Assembly: GCA_014155875.1 (NCBI GenBank)
Contig: JACEFZ010011426.1
Coordinates: forward strand, 117,001 to 181,000
Direction of reading: 5' to 3'
DNA from: Cepaea nemoralis
Lineage: Eukaryota; Mollusca; Gastropoda; Stylommatophora; Helicidae
DNA: 64,000 nucleotides
Both the position numbers and the translations under genes were made by a program. Shown here piece by piece: positions 11,396 to 22,012 of the stretch (its first letter is position 1; the number at the start of each line of letters is the position of its first letter). The notes below the pieces were generated by a model, which worked only from the letters and a program-made list of their open reading frames with translations, was not told where the DNA came from and did not search any database.

Positions 11396-12055
11396 TCCGG
11401 TTCCCAACATGGCGGATAGATATTCGAACCTTTAAGCCTCTGGAGTGTTTATGCTTCTGGCTACAGTTTACAGTCGCATTTTCCTCATGTTGGACTGGTA
11501 GTGCATGGTTCCGTCGCCCTGCTACTGAGTTGAATGCGTGGCGCGACACTGTGAGCTGTGAATTTTGTTTGGAATGTTTTTACATCTGTCCGCGGTTGTT
11601 GTAGCTTGAACTGCATGTTCGGAACGATGGCGGTCGGCCTGTCGCTTGGAATTGACTGGATTTCCTTTCGCTGGAGCAACGATGTTCGTGCTTTGTGGGA
11701 TGCTCTCAGCGGGCCGCCCTGCCAAAAGGGACAGAGCCATATGGGATAAACCCGGTGCAATGAAGTCGGTCCTCTCGACTTTTAATGCAGTAATGTGTGG
11801 CTGTTGGTTTTCTAGTGACTGCAGCTTCCATCGACGATGAACTGTATATTCCGTGGAGGACTATCGTGTTGGCATTCTAACGGCGGCATTATGTACAGTG
11901 TACTTGCGCGGGATGTTGGCTTGTCGAAACTCCTGCCTTTTCCACTTTTCACATAGGGCAGTGAGAAGACTTGTATGTGAAAGTCACTGGCACAGGAACG
12001 GAGCATAATGGGGACGACCCGTTGCCATGAAGTTGGAACCTCGACTAACTAACTA
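11396..12055 (+). mobile_element. SINE-like composite with LINE-A-type tail
   Basis: The 660-bp insertion sits cleanly inside the 41-bp satellite. Bases 11,670-11,790 match the SINE-4 body (ttcgtgctttgtgggatgct, atgggataaacccggtgcaa). The 3' end, from aacggagcataatggggacg to cctcgactaactaactaa, aligns with the 3' end of SINE-1 and so with LINE-A. I see no convincing tRNA-like head at its left end. The overlapping open frames on both strands have no recognisable domain. Confidence 0.65.
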
Positions 12056-12095
12056 AGTTACATCTATACAACTTTCAGACATTAGATAAACACAT
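12056..12095. repeat. 41-bp satellite, last unit
   Basis: One unit (acatctatacaactttcaga) on the far side of the composite element, showing that the element inserted into an existing array. Confidence 0.75.
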
Positions 12096-12204
12096 GTTCT
12101 TGTTGTGCTTCTCCTTCTTTTTCTTGTAATCCCTACCTGGAGCATAACCCCTCAACCATTGGGCGCAAAGCCGTTCTGTTTTTCTGCTGTCTATGAGCAG
12201 ATAG

Positions 12205-12604
12205 CGGGGGCTGGGTGGTCTCGAGGTATGGTGCCCGCCTCGAGTGCTGGAGGTCCCGGGTTCAAGCCCCGGTGAGGGTCGGGAATTTTTCACGTGGACT
12301 TCTAGTAACACAATTTCCCCTGATCTCTGGGTACTGAGGTCGGACGCCCGTGTGTATTGTTGCGCACGTTAAAAATCTCTTAACACTTGGAAATCGAAAA
12401 AGAGTAGCCTAACGGCGCCGCCCTGGCAAACTTTTGAGTTAGAAATCTACCCAAAGTATTTAAGGATCCTCGCCAGTGCTACGGAGTTCGTGCACTGAGA
12501 TGAGATTCTCCGGACTCAGACTTGAGTTAAGAGTAAAACGGAGCACTTATGGGTTACACCCGTATGCCAGGATGTTGATCCGTCGACTAAACTAAACTAA
12601 ACTA
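12205..12604 (+). mobile_element. SINE-1, full-length copy
   Basis: A 400-bp tRNA-derived SINE. The head contains an A-box-like ctgggtggtctcgaggtatg and a B box gggttcaagcccc, with a perfect 5-bp T stem (ccggg and cccgg). A central body follows (gaggtcggacgcccgtgtgt; tagcctaacggcgccgccct; gattctccggactcagactt). The 3' part gagcacttatgggttacacc ends in gtcgactaaactaaactaa. The terminal ~60 bp align with the LINE-A 3' end. A 5'-truncated copy lies at 61.41-61.70 kb. Confidence 0.85.
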
Positions 12605-12745
12605 TCTCTTTCAGTCCCCTCCACGTTTCTTCATGCTGTTCATCTCTGCCTCTAAGCCTATTCTAGTTTTGACATTCCCGGTGCCAATTCTGGAGATTTT
12701 CCTTGGTGAAAGAAACCCGAGAGCCCAGGTCAATTTTCAAAATTC
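12605..12745. repeat. Dispersed repeat fragment (pair with 16,520)
   Basis: The run cctattctagttttgacatt, then ggtgccaattctggagattttccttggtgaaag is shared, with modest divergence, with 16,520-16,665. I do not recognise the family. Confidence 0.55.
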
Positions 12746-12845
12746 GCCACGATTATAAAGAGCATGATGTATTTGTTGAAGTGTATCCGTGTATGGCCAG
12801 ACGTACTCAACATGTGTGTGACATTCTCAAGAAGGTTCGGGTGGG

Positions 12846-13115
12846 AAAAGCACAGAAGCTAACAGGCTAGCTTGCCTACCAGTCTGTAAGTCATGTGTTT
12901 GAATCCGCATCTAGACAGGGCATTGTTTGTTAGTTTTTTGTTTTTTTTTAAAGAGCTGGGCTCCCTGATCGACCCAGTCTAAAAGAGTACCATGACATTA
13001 TCTGGGAAGTAAACGTGACCGGTTTTATATTGGCCACATCACCCATCGCGTCTTTGTTAGATTATAGCACAAATATGAGGCTAGCATTGTGTCCTCAATA
13101 TACCCCCCAAGATGT
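12846..13115 (+). mobile_element. Possible degenerate tRNA-derived SINE
   Basis: A B-box-like gtgtttgaatccgc lies at 12,894-12,910, preceded by a possible A-box region. Downstream sequence (gatcgacccagtctaaaaga; ctgggaagtaaacgtgacc) resembles 355-425. The minus strand near 24,010-24,090 has a similar head. This is a tentative family. Confidence 0.3.
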
Positions 13116-13120
13116 TAAAA

Positions 13121-14404
13121 GGGGTCCCTTAAGTTTTTTTTTTTTTAAGTCTTATTTTTTTAATAAAAACTCCAGATGGTTGATTCAGTGAAAAAGAATG
13201 ACTGTGATAGTGTCTGATGCGTCGTGCATGCTGTTTATGTGACAGAAAGGGTTAACGTATATACCTAACTTGTCACGGTAACTTTGTGGATTCCACTCTC
13301 ATGATCTAGCTCGTTAAGTTCCGTGCCACAAGTGACAAGTGGGGGATAAACACGCCCAGAGCATGCAATCATTTCTCCCTGTTCCCCGTGGCCATGATGA
13401 TGCATCGGCAGCTGACCGGAAGTTTACGCGTGTCTGAATAGCAGATGTCGACTTGAGTAAGTTATGGAACTTAACACAAACCAGGAAGTTCTTATTCTTC
13501 TCCCTCGTCCTCTTCGTCTTCTCCCTCCTCCCCTTCCTCTTTTTCTTCCTCCTCCTCGTTCTCTTCAACCTCTTCTCCCTCCTCCTCTTTTTTTTCTTTT
13601 CCTTCTCCTCTTTGTCTTTTCCTTTATTCCATCCTATGTGTTCTATTATGTCTTCTTCTCCTTCCTTCGTCCAGTATTTGATTTTTACGGTATTTCCGTC
13701 GTGAATATTTACACCAGAACGCCAGTATTTGCGAATTTCGACCAAGACTTCTGACTTCTTGCCGACACTTGTTGATTTTGTTAGCCTTCATGGGAAAATG
13801 GTTTATATAATATCGACAATCGAAGGCTCGACAGACGAAGACACGCGGGATCATGCTACATCTAGTGTGTGGAGATATATTCTACTGAACGAGAAAGACA
13901 TGGTAAGTGATTGTAACATCACATTTGTAACTTCACCAAAACAGCATTAGGTTACAATACGGTTTGATCAGGTATCAGGAAGGGAAGGAACAGATCATCC
14001 CACTTTGATATTCTATGATATAGAATAAGTAAAGTCCTAACATTTGAACATTCATCCCTACAGTGGTTTCTTGCATAGAGGTAATGAAAAGTTGATTCAC
14101 TGACACGCTTTCACTGGCATGCACTTAAACCGACAGTTTACTCTATCCGAGAGTGCAATTAAGCGACACGGAAAAATGTTCATAGACGCTTCATTAAAAT
14201 TTCAGACTTAGTGACAGCTAAAAAAAAAAATGTAACAAGAAGTGCCAGGAGGCCGTGCCTGTTCATTACCAACGTATTCCCACCGGACAATGTTGACATT
14301 ACATCGTTATACGGATCCAGAGATAACCGTTTGCTGACGTCGGCAACCAACAACAACTGTCGTGGGAATAGACATCTCCAGAGCATAATACAAAACTGGC
14401 GCGC
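13121..14404. other. Unassigned spacer with pyrimidine tract
   Basis: No gene is recognised. The segment 13,490-13,640 is almost pure pyrimidine (ctcctcctcttttttttctt) and generates the Arg/Lys-rich and Leu/Phe-rich open frames on the two strands. Poly-A and poly-T runs occur at 13,134-13,146 and 14,221-14,230. Confidence 0.45.
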
Positions 14405-14995
14405 GCCTAATGTCTGTTGATATGTCTGTGTATTACGTGTACCACTTTAGAACCGACCGACAATGTCTCTTCTTACGTTGTTTGTAATATACTAGAATGT
14501 TCTGTGATATTCTGTGTATTACATGTACCACTTTAGATCCGACCGACAATGTCTCTTCTTACGTTGTTTGTAATATACTAGAATGTCTGTTGATATGTCT
14601 GTGTATTACATGTACCACTTTAGATCCGACCGACAATGTCTCTTCTTACGTTGTTTGTAATATACTAGAATGTTCGTTGATGTCTGTGTATTACATGTAC
14701 CACTTTATAACCGACCGACAATGTCTATTCTTACGGTGTTTGTAATATACTAGAATGTTCGTTGATATGTCTGTGTAATACATGTACCACTTTAGAACCG
14801 ACCAACAATGTCTATTCTTACTGTGTTTGTAATATACTAGAATGTTCGTTGATATGTCTGTGTATTACATGTACCACTTTAGAACCGACCGACAATGTCT
14901 CTGTTGATATGTCTGTGTATTACGTGTACCACTTTAGAACCAACCGACAATGTCTATTCTTACGGTGTTTGTAATATACTAGACAGTATTATGGC
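14405..14995. repeat. 87-bp satellite
   Basis: About seven tandem units of roughly 87 bp with the core tgttgatatgtctgtgtatt, then acatgtaccactttagaacc, then gaccgacaatgtctcttctt, then tgtttgtaatatactagaatg. Some units carry a deletion of the last third. The open frames on the plus strand are translations of the repeat. Confidence 0.9.
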
Positions 14996-15179
14996 TGACT
15001 TGCTCGGCGTAGGCGTTCGTGTCTGTCAACAGATATGTGACCTTGGTGTGTTGTCTGACACAGATATTATTCTGTTGAACAGTGTTCTTTCTGTGTTAAT
15101 TGTGACGGGGTTGAGAAGGCAAACCAACTCACTGGACAAATGACACCAAACTAAAGAACAAACACGTAGCAGTAGATAC

Positions 15180-15510
15180 TAAAAGGGCACTCTACAACAC
15201 AAGCTTTCTACCAATTCTATGCTATCGATGCCAACCTGGACAGAAAAAGATAAAAGAAAAATCACAACGGAAATGAAATTCCTGGAAGAAAACTCAACGT
15301 ATCAAGAAGAGACAAAGTCAGAAATGATTAAATCAGGACGATTAGGGGTAATATCCGCGCTAGATTTCATTAGAAAACAGCAATTGAAATGGGGAAATGG
15401 TTCGGCCATATAACTAGCCTACCAACTAACAGTATACCACGACAAGCAATGATGTACAGACCTAATGAAACTAGAAGAAGAGGCTGGCCACGTAAATGAT
15501 GGATAGAGAG
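15180..15510 (+). mobile_element. LINE-H ORF2 C-terminal remnant
   Basis: A decayed reading across frames gives RALYNTSFLPILCYRCQ near the start and KWFGHITSLPTNSIPRQAM, then RRGWPRKWWIERTT near 15,390-15,510. This pattern (W-G-H-I, then an Arg-rich R-G-R-P motif) is typical of the C-terminal part of LINE ORF2 proteins. Many stops. A related remnant is at 49.93-50.26 kb. Confidence 0.55.
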
Positions 15511-15674
15511 AACAACAGAGCCCAGTGGGAATCTCGATACGTGAAGCTCATAAACGGACACTCTCCCGCTGTTTATGCTTCAACTCAACACCGCAAGGTA
15601 CCAAGAGGAACAAGATGAGATTATGTGACTTGTCTGCCGACAGCAGTCCCCATAACTGGAGAAAGTTTACAGCT

Positions 15675-15776
<102 letters not shown>

Positions 15777-15799
15777 GATATTTTGAAGAATTTGCTATT

Positions 15800-16075
15800 A
15801 CTTAGCAGTATTTCTTGCCCGGCTGTTTCAGCTGACCACATTATTTTTCTCTGGTTTCCTCTGCCTCTCTGTCCAAACATGTTCGTATATAACGCTAATG
15901 TCTCCTGCACACATCTCCTCCTGATATGCCCCACAAAAGTCTACTCCTAATGGGTCTGATAGGCGATCTAGCAACACCTGCAGATCTCTCAATACCTCAG
16001 TGTTTGTTTTCCTCCCTCTCCACGATGTTCTCACCATTCTTCTCCAAAAGCACGTCTCCACTCCTTCCATGTGCG
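15800..16075 (-). mobile_element. LINE ORF2 C-terminal remnant
   Basis: On the minus strand the frame reads CFWRRMVRTSWRGRKTNTEV, then after a frameshift GHIRRRCVQETLALY and QRGRGNQRK. The R-M-x-R-x-S-W ... T-N-x-x-V block followed by G-H-I-R-R and an R-G-R motif is the usual order at the end of LINE ORF2. Family not assigned. Confidence 0.6.
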
Positions 16076-16080
16076 CTGCC

Positions 16081-16454
16081 CCATTTCATTATTCATTGTC
16101 CAGCATTAGCATCCTTATAGAAGAAACTGCGAGACTGAACTACATAGTGTGTTAAAGAGGCTCCCGCGATCTGGTTATTCTTACCTGATTACGTGCCATG
16201 AGATAATTATTCCCGCTTCTTCCCGTATATGCCATGGTCTTATATATCGCCGAAATGTTGCCATTGCATTACTGTTTACAAAACACCGTCTGCTACCATA
16301 TTAACAACTTTTAACTCATAATTGTGTCAGATCCCTACTTCACATTTTTCCGTCATCAGATTTTATTTTGTCCACGTCTACTTGCTATCTGGCATTGAAT
16401 CAGTTAAAACCTGCAGAAGAGATCTGGAAATCTCAAGAAACGTTAGTATAGTTG
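16081..16454. other. Spacer, nothing recognised
   Basis: No coding, RNA or repeat homology is recognised. Confidence 0.4.
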
Positions 16455-16515
16455 AATTGTGCAGACAGCATATGATATATTCCAAGACTGCCCCGAAAAA
16501 CGGCATATCAAGGCA
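16455..16515 (+). mobile_element. Possible LINE-F scrap
   Basis: In one frame TAYDIFQDCPEKRHIK resembles the A-E-H-I-L-Q-D-C-P motif downstream of RNase H in LINE-F (28.6 and 56.4 kb). Too short for certainty. Confidence 0.3.
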
Positions 16516-16519
16516 CACC

Positions 16520-16665
16520 TGATAAATCCCCTCCACGTTCTCTTCATATTATTCATATCTGGCTTTAATCCTATTCTAGTTTTGGCATTCCAGGTGCCAA
16601 TTCTGGAGATTATCCTTGGTGAAAGTCTGCAATTCAGGCTCCAAGTGTCAATTCTTGGGTTTTCC
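16520..16665. repeat. Dispersed repeat fragment (pair with 12,605)
   Basis: The run tctggctttaatcctattct, then ggcattccaggtgccaattctggagattatccttggtgaaag, matches 12,630-12,720. Family unknown. Confidence 0.55.
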
Positions 16666-16721
16666 TAAGAAAACAACAGTAGAAGCTAAACTTGTATAAC
16701 CACTGGGTGAACATCTGTGAT

Positions 16722-17160
16722 GTTTTTGACTGGCACCTTGCCGTCTTGATAGACGATAGTTTACAAAATGGAGTTATACCTCTCCATAGCAAAAAGCTTG
16801 GGCTGAATTTAGAGACCATGTGTTACCTTACCCATGTAGCATGATTCCTCTCTCGGCCTGCCTAATTTACTCCAGAGAAAAGGTAACACCAATACGTCTG
16901 GAACAAGACATGCTGCAGAAGCTACTAGATCAGCAAAGCAATGTCCCAACTGTCCGCATGTTGGAGCCTCCATCCTAGACCAATTGCAGAGCAAGGCTTG
17001 TACCCTTCTAATTGCACTACTCCGCCCGAAGACGTTGGAACAATGTGGAGTGTTGTGTTTGATGAGCGCCGCCCAACGTAACAGTAACAGAAATCAGATA
17101 ATACCGTCTTCTGTCATACGTTAGCTCAGTCATATTTGACTATCACCTGACTTAGTGTGA
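16722..17160 (-). mobile_element. Short LINE-G derivative (internally deleted), copy 1
   Basis: A 440-bp repeat also found at 37.92-38.39, 48.63-49.07 and 62.20-63.72 kb. Read on the minus strand, it starts with a gtcag-rich 5' part and continues through ggatcatgctacatgggtaa-like sequence. It ends in tagacgatagt-complement sequence and ggtgccagtcaaa, which matches the 3' end of LINE-G. No ORF2 is present. A possible 8-bp TSD is visible but not exact. Orientation is set by comparison with the 62.2-63.7 kb copy. Confidence 0.7.
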
Positions 17161-17551
17161 AGTATAGACAATATTGCAGATATATACAATTGATTTCAAT
17201 CCAAGGAAAGAAGAAGAGAAGGAATTGTTTGACGGAGACAGAGCTCAAGTCAGTGAGTGATGCGTGTAACAGCGTCTTTTCACCGTGACGGTTTCCACGC
17301 CAACTTAAGAAAGTTATTCAAATTATTGATTGTCACTGGGGTTACAAACGACGAAACAAATGACAGGAATTCCTATACGGTTTGCACTGGCGGCAAAGTA
17401 GCGAAACGTGTTTATTTATTGGACAATGGTCGCGTGCCTGGCCAAATTCCCGCCAGGGCGAGAGACGCGGGAAACTGCTTGCTGCCCATTGGTGGCGCTC
17501 GAAGGGTAAAGGTTACTAGTTGCAGGCGCTCTCCCTGTACATTAGGTTGGT
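17161..17551. other. Spacer, relatively GC-rich
   Basis: No homology is recognised. The stretch 17,420-17,530 is richer in CpG than its surroundings. The 113-codon frame at 17,257-17,598 has no recognisable domain and I do not call it a gene. Confidence 0.35.
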
Positions 17552-17716
17552 GTCCTGAGCCTGCTCCGTGGCGAAAATGTTACGGGAGCACTTCCTAATC
17601 TCGCATATCCGCGTTCGAAATGCAGTTGAAGTCGACTTGGCAGCAGGCCGCTTTGCGTTGGATTTTTACGAAATGGTAATGGTATGGGTGTCGGTCGTTC
17701 AGAAAGCAATGGCAAA
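17552..17716 (+). mobile_element. SINE-3 fragment, 5' part
   Basis: The sequence tgctccgtggcgaaaatgtt, then gcgttcgaaatgcagttg, then tcggtcgttcagaaagcaat matches SINE-3 copies at 40.09 and 43.40 kb. It stops abruptly after caatggcaaac, where LINE-C sequence begins. Confidence 0.7.
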
Positions 17717-17805
17717 CTTGTCTTGTCTTTCCTCTCGTGCCTAAGGCGGCGCATAGGGCAGAAGTCGTGGCTCTCCATGTCAAACATTTGGAGCCAGACA
17801 TCTGT
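17717..17805 (-). mobile_element. LINE-C 3' end fragment
   Basis: The minus-strand reading WRATTSALCAALGTRGKTR matches the extreme C-terminus of the LINE-C frame at 39,390-39,440 (WRDRTSALCAALGSRGKTN). It directly abuts the SINE-3 fragment. Confidence 0.75.
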
Positions 17806-17984
17806 TTCGTTAACAGTTGGGAGTTTTATGATGGCGGATTGTCAAGCCGCCGATCAACGTCTTTAGTCAAGCTAGAAGAAAACACGTCCGCCATCTTGAC
17901 CCAAGCCGGAAACTCTTTACTTCCTATGATGGCAGCATCGCACCATTGGCCTATCAGCCAAGCACGCGAACAAGAATATCGCTG

Positions 17985-18355
17985 CACATCCGGGCGGGAC
18001 TCTGACTTAAGAGGCGTTTAGCCATAATCCCCCAGATGGGCGGGACTCTGACTTAAGAGGCGTTCAGCCATAATCCTCCAGATGATAGTCTCGCAACACT
18101 GGCCCCTACACAGTTGATGCTAAGGAAATAAGTCATCACTGAGTCCATCAGCTTCTAACGAAGAGAGAATAACTCAATAATTCATCACTGACTCCATCAG
18201 CTTCTAACAAAAAGAGAATAACTCGATAAGACAGGGATTCCACTAACTCCATCAGCTTCTACCGAAGAGGGAATAAGTCGATAAGATAGGGTTTCCACTG
18301 ACTCCATCAGCTTCTACCGAATAGATAATAACGTGATAAGACAGGGTTACCAGTA
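17985..18355. repeat. Two short tandem arrays
   Basis: Two copies of a ~46-bp unit (gggcgggactctgacttaag then aggcgtt) at 17,992-18,085. Then about four units of ~50-56 bp with actccatcagcttctaacga and gagaataactcgataagaca at 18,135-18,350. Confidence 0.75.
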
Positions 18356-18799
18356 AATAATCTTTAAGAGAAGCCAAGAATTGTAATGTTGTTACATACC
18401 ATGCATATCACAAGAGACAAATAAAGAAGACTTGAGTGTGGGAGGCTGGTTACCCCATCCTGGGGAACTCCCTGGCTTAAAATCAACCCACCATGAATAA
18501 ATATAAAGGAGAGCAGAATAACTCAGTCAACCAAGAAGAAAGGAGCTGTTTTTGGCAGCTATTAATCCTGAGAGATTATTATGTTATTGACCGCTTCCTT
18601 CCACTTGACCACATCATTACGCTTCAACAACCATAGCTTCTGTTGTATCTTCATCCTATGTATAGTACTCTCATCAATGTCATTAATTATTCCAATAATA
18701 AGTATCCTATACATCTAAGCACTTTCTTCTTAAATTCATCAAAATCAATCAACAAATATCAATAAATGCAACATACTAGTAACTATCAACACAAAATAT
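18356..18799. other. Spacer, nothing recognised
   Basis: An AT-rich stretch without recognisable homology. LINE-B coding resemblance starts only at about 18,800. Confidence 0.4.
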
Positions 18800-19995
18800 A
18801 TGTCCCAACCAGTCTGCCTAATACAATATATGATACTGGAAATATACCTCATGAATTATGTAACTCGGTATTTATTGCAATCCCAAAGAAATCCGGAGCC
18901 TTGGAATGTGATCAACATCGAACAATTAGTATAATGAGTCACATCACACAGATTTTGCTAAGAATTATCTCGCAAAGAGTTAGGAGGAAAATACAACCTG
19001 AAATAGGAGAAGAACAATGTGGGTTTGTAGAAGGCAAGGGTACAGTAAATGCTGTGTATATACTGAGAACAGTAATTGAACGTTCTATAGAAGTAAACAA
19101 AGATCTACACCTTTGCTTTATTGACTACACAATGGCTTTCGATAAAGTGAGACATGTCAACATGATAAGGGTGCTTGGGGATCTACAGATTGATGGAAAA
19201 GACCTTAGACTTGTAAAAAAACATATATTGGAAACAACAAGCTGCCATAAGAGTTGATAATGAAGTAAGCCAATATCAGCCTATTAAGAGAGGTGTGAGA
19301 CAGGGATGTGTAATGTCTCCAGATCTGATTTCCCTGTACAGTGAAAGTATTTTCAGAAATATTTAAGATATGGAAGGAATCAACATTGGGGGACGATGCA
19401 TCAATAACATTAGATATGCAGATGATACAGTCTTGATTGCAGACAATGAACAGGACCTGCAAAATTTAGTAGATGCGATTGTTACACACAGTGAATAACT
19501 AGGGTTAGAAGTAAATTGTAAAAAGACACAGATTATAGTCGTCACTAGGAAGAACGAAATACCACAATGTAATATACAAGTAAATGGGAATATTCTTCAA
19601 CAAGTGAATAGGTACAATTATCTCGGAACAGTAATAACATCTGATGGGAGATGCCTTGAAGAGATTAGAACAAGAATCGCCATGGCAAAAGTAGCCTTTA
19701 GCAAGATGAAAAACATACTGACCAATAAAAAGTCAATTAAAACAAGAAAAAGAGTTGAGGGGATACATAGAGCCTGTTCTTTTGTATGGATGTGAAACTT
19801 GGACAATGTGCAGTCAAGCTGAAAAACTGGCAAGATTGAAGGGAACATACCAAGAGGAAGACCGAGAGGAAAATACCTGGATGGCTTGGCCCCATGGCAC
19901 GGTCGAGACAGGAACACTGAGCTGATCCACGACTCTGGTGATCGAGTGAAATGGTGAGTCATGACCACACACGCATTCCGGCATGGCACATGATT
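18800..19995 (+). mobile_element. LINE-B, 1.2-kb copy with reverse transcriptase
   Basis: The first open part contains NIPHELCNSVFIAIPKKSGA, HRTISIMSHITQILLRI and FIDYTMAFDKVRHVNMIRVL, which cover RT motifs including the F-x-D-y-x-x-A-F-D block. After a frameshift near 19,255 come RGVRQGCVMSPDL and NIRYADDTVLIADNEQDL (catalytic YADD near 19,410). Then RYNYLGTVITSDGRCLEEIR begins the post-RT region, interrupted near 19,790. The C-terminus at 19,815-19,990 is in several frames and ends in ggcatggcacatgattgatc. It is a dead, 5'-truncated copy. Confidence 0.85.
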
Positions 19996-20233
19996 GATCG
20001 ATATAGGGAGAAGAGATCTGGTGACAAGACACACCCCTGTCATACTCCTAGCTTTATCTGTTCGTAGCTACCCTCTTTATTTCGCATTTTAATTGCTACT
20101 ACTTTAAATGTCTCCATTACCTCTGCAAATGCAAAACTTACCTTATCAACCAACTCTATAAAGTAGTTGGCATTACCCAGGCTAATTCTTTAAGAATGAT
20201 CCCGGAGAAAGGCTGCTGCGAGACTCCGTAGAG

Positions 20234-20675
20234 CAGTGGTTCTCAACCGGTGGGGAATTCCCCCCCAGGGGGGAATTTCATGGTTTCCAGGGGGGGAATG
20301 AAGACCATTTCAAGATTGTGTTAATACAAGAACCGATTACTTGACATAGTTTTTCCCTTCATACTTTACAGTTATGTATGTCTCATCATTCTAAAATTCA
20401 TTTTATAAAGTAAGTAGACCCACAAATCATGTTTTATGTGGATGTCTAGACTTGTTTTAGTAATGCTATTACATTTGCCTTCCACTTTTACGTATACTGT
20501 GTAGGGGTGAGGGGATTTTTAGATAGGAAATATGAAAGGGGGGGGGGGGGGAATGACGTTCTGAAAATACGGTGAAGGGGGGAACGGGCCAAATTTTTGA
20601 TAGGAAGGGGGGGGAATGGCGTTCTGAAAATATGGTGAAGGGGGGAATGGGGCCAAAAAAGGTTGAGAACCACTG
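20234..20675. mobile_element. hAT-type MITE copy 2 (442 bp)
   Basis: Same family and orientation as copy 1. Termini cagtggttctcaaccggtgg and ggttgagaaccactg. A perfect 8-bp TSD ccgtagag lies at 20,226-20,233 and 20,676-20,683. No transposase. Frames crossing it on the minus strand are artefacts. Confidence 0.93.
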
Positions 20676-20754
20676 CCGTAGAGCTTCTAAGACACTTTCA
20701 GTGCTGATGTGCCCACCATCCAATTTATTGAGGATTTGCTGATACACTTATGTT

Positions 20755-20850
20755 TCGAGGCAAACTACTGAACGTAAACTCGCCAAGACATCACAACGGC
20801 AAAAAATGCTGGTGTTGACTGCGAAGTCCTATAAAGGATATACAACTAAC
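20755..20850 (+). mobile_element. SINE-3 3' fragment
   Basis: The run aggcaaactactgaacgtaa through tgctggtgttgactgcgaag to aaaggatatacaactaac is the SINE-3 body end. It directly abuts the poly-T of SINE-4. Confidence 0.75.
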
Positions 20851-21145
20851 TTTTTTTTTTAACTTGACACTGAAATACCTCAAACCCGTGGACGAAAAAA
20901 GTCTTAAAAGTCGATATGATCGACTTAATTGCACCGGGTTTTATCCCATACGGCTCAGTTTCTTTCCGAAAGGCGGCTTGCCGAAAGCGTCGCGCAGAGC
21001 ACGAACTCTGTGGATCCAGCGACAACCCCAGGAGTCTCAGAGAAAAATGCACTCGTGAACCGAAAGACGATAGCCCGGAATCGAACCCACGATCTTCAGA
21101 GCGCGAGGCAGACGGCTTGACCACTTCGCCACGGAGACTCCCAGT
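20851..21145 (-). mobile_element. SINE-4, tRNA-derived
   Basis: On the minus strand the 5' end is a tRNA-like head: gtctccgtggcgaagtggtc carries the A box and gtgggttcgattccggg the B box. The anticodon arm is degenerate. The body includes cagagttcgtgctctgcgcg and gtatgggataaaacccggtg. It ends in a poly-A tail (poly-T at 20,851-20,860 on the plus strand). Part of this body recurs in the 11.4-12.05 kb composite. Confidence 0.8.
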
Positions 21146-21439
21146 CCGTACGGGATGTGACGAACCATCACCTAGTTAATCTTAAGATGCGACCTCTCAG
21201 GGTGTCAGTTAGTATCATTCTGGCACAGCTCCTGGTTTGTGAGCTCAGAGAGAAGCAGTAGAGGTCTGCAACCGTCTCCATAGGAGCTGGAGCTTCTCGA
21301 CAGAGTTAAGCTACAAATCTGTACGTCTATCTCAATCCAAGTGAGGCCAGCACTTTTAAGGACTCAGACATCCTGAATGCAAACGCACAATACTTCGGAT
21401 TGACAACTAATTTAGAAATCCAGATAATCAAGATAGTAC
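21146..21439. other. Spacer, possible further LINE-F remnant
   Basis: Nothing is clearly recognised. It lies immediately upstream of a LINE-F RNase H remnant and may be its decayed 5' continuation. Confidence 0.3.
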
Positions 21440-21700
21440 AGAAATTACTGAATACCACGCATTTTATACAGCCTGAGGTGCTATTGACAGATGCAAAATC
21501 AGTACTTGAGGCACTCTAGTCTGGGAAATTGCCAGTACACACGACACTATTATCTGAACTAGTCACCAGCATCGTTAGGTCACCATATAGTGGATACCAT
21601 CTCACTTTTGAGTGCCCAAATACGAGAGAGCGGATTAACTAGCTTATGATGGAGCAACAGAAAAATAACATGATTAACTGTCACATACCACCAAAAGTAA
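21440..21700 (+). mobile_element. LINE-F RNase H remnant
   Basis: One frame reads LLTDAKSVLEAL with the RNase H T-D-x-K-S-V motif. A shifted frame about 110 bp later reads PSHF, VPKYERAD and LAYDGATEK, matching MPSHCGVPRNERADRL in the 56.7 kb copy. Order and spacing fit an RNase H domain. Stops and a frameshift show it is dead. Confidence 0.6.
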
Positions 21701-21942
21701 AGAATCATCAAATCAGTCAAAAAGCCACCAACATCAGCACAAGACTGATTACCGTTCTATGGTGTCTTAAGAGACGGACAGACAAACCGACTGACCGAAC
21801 TGAAGAGCACTATCAGACTATTTTACTCCACAAGCCCACCATCTTGAATCTCGTTAAACCGGAACGCCATTTACTACAAAACACATTTCTTACAATTCAC
21901 GAAGCTTTCGTTTCTATAGGAGTGAGCTATTATAGCATTCGA

Positions 21943-21945
<3 letters not shown>

Positions 21946-22012
<67 letters not shown>

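Noticed and set aside
12205..12290. Functional tRNA gene
   Set aside because: Box A and B are present, but the anticodon arm is imperfect and a SINE body with a LINE-like tail follows.
17257..17598. 113-codon plus frame in a CpG-richer interval as a first exon
   Set aside because: No recognisable domain, no convincing splice or promoter evidence, and it runs into a SINE-3 fragment.
20469..20747. Pro/Phe-rich minus frames
   Set aside because: They lie inside MITE copy 2 and arise from its G/C runs.
21060..21145. Functional tRNA gene on the minus strand
   Set aside because: The anticodon stem is mismatched and the sequence continues into the SINE-4 body and poly-A tail.
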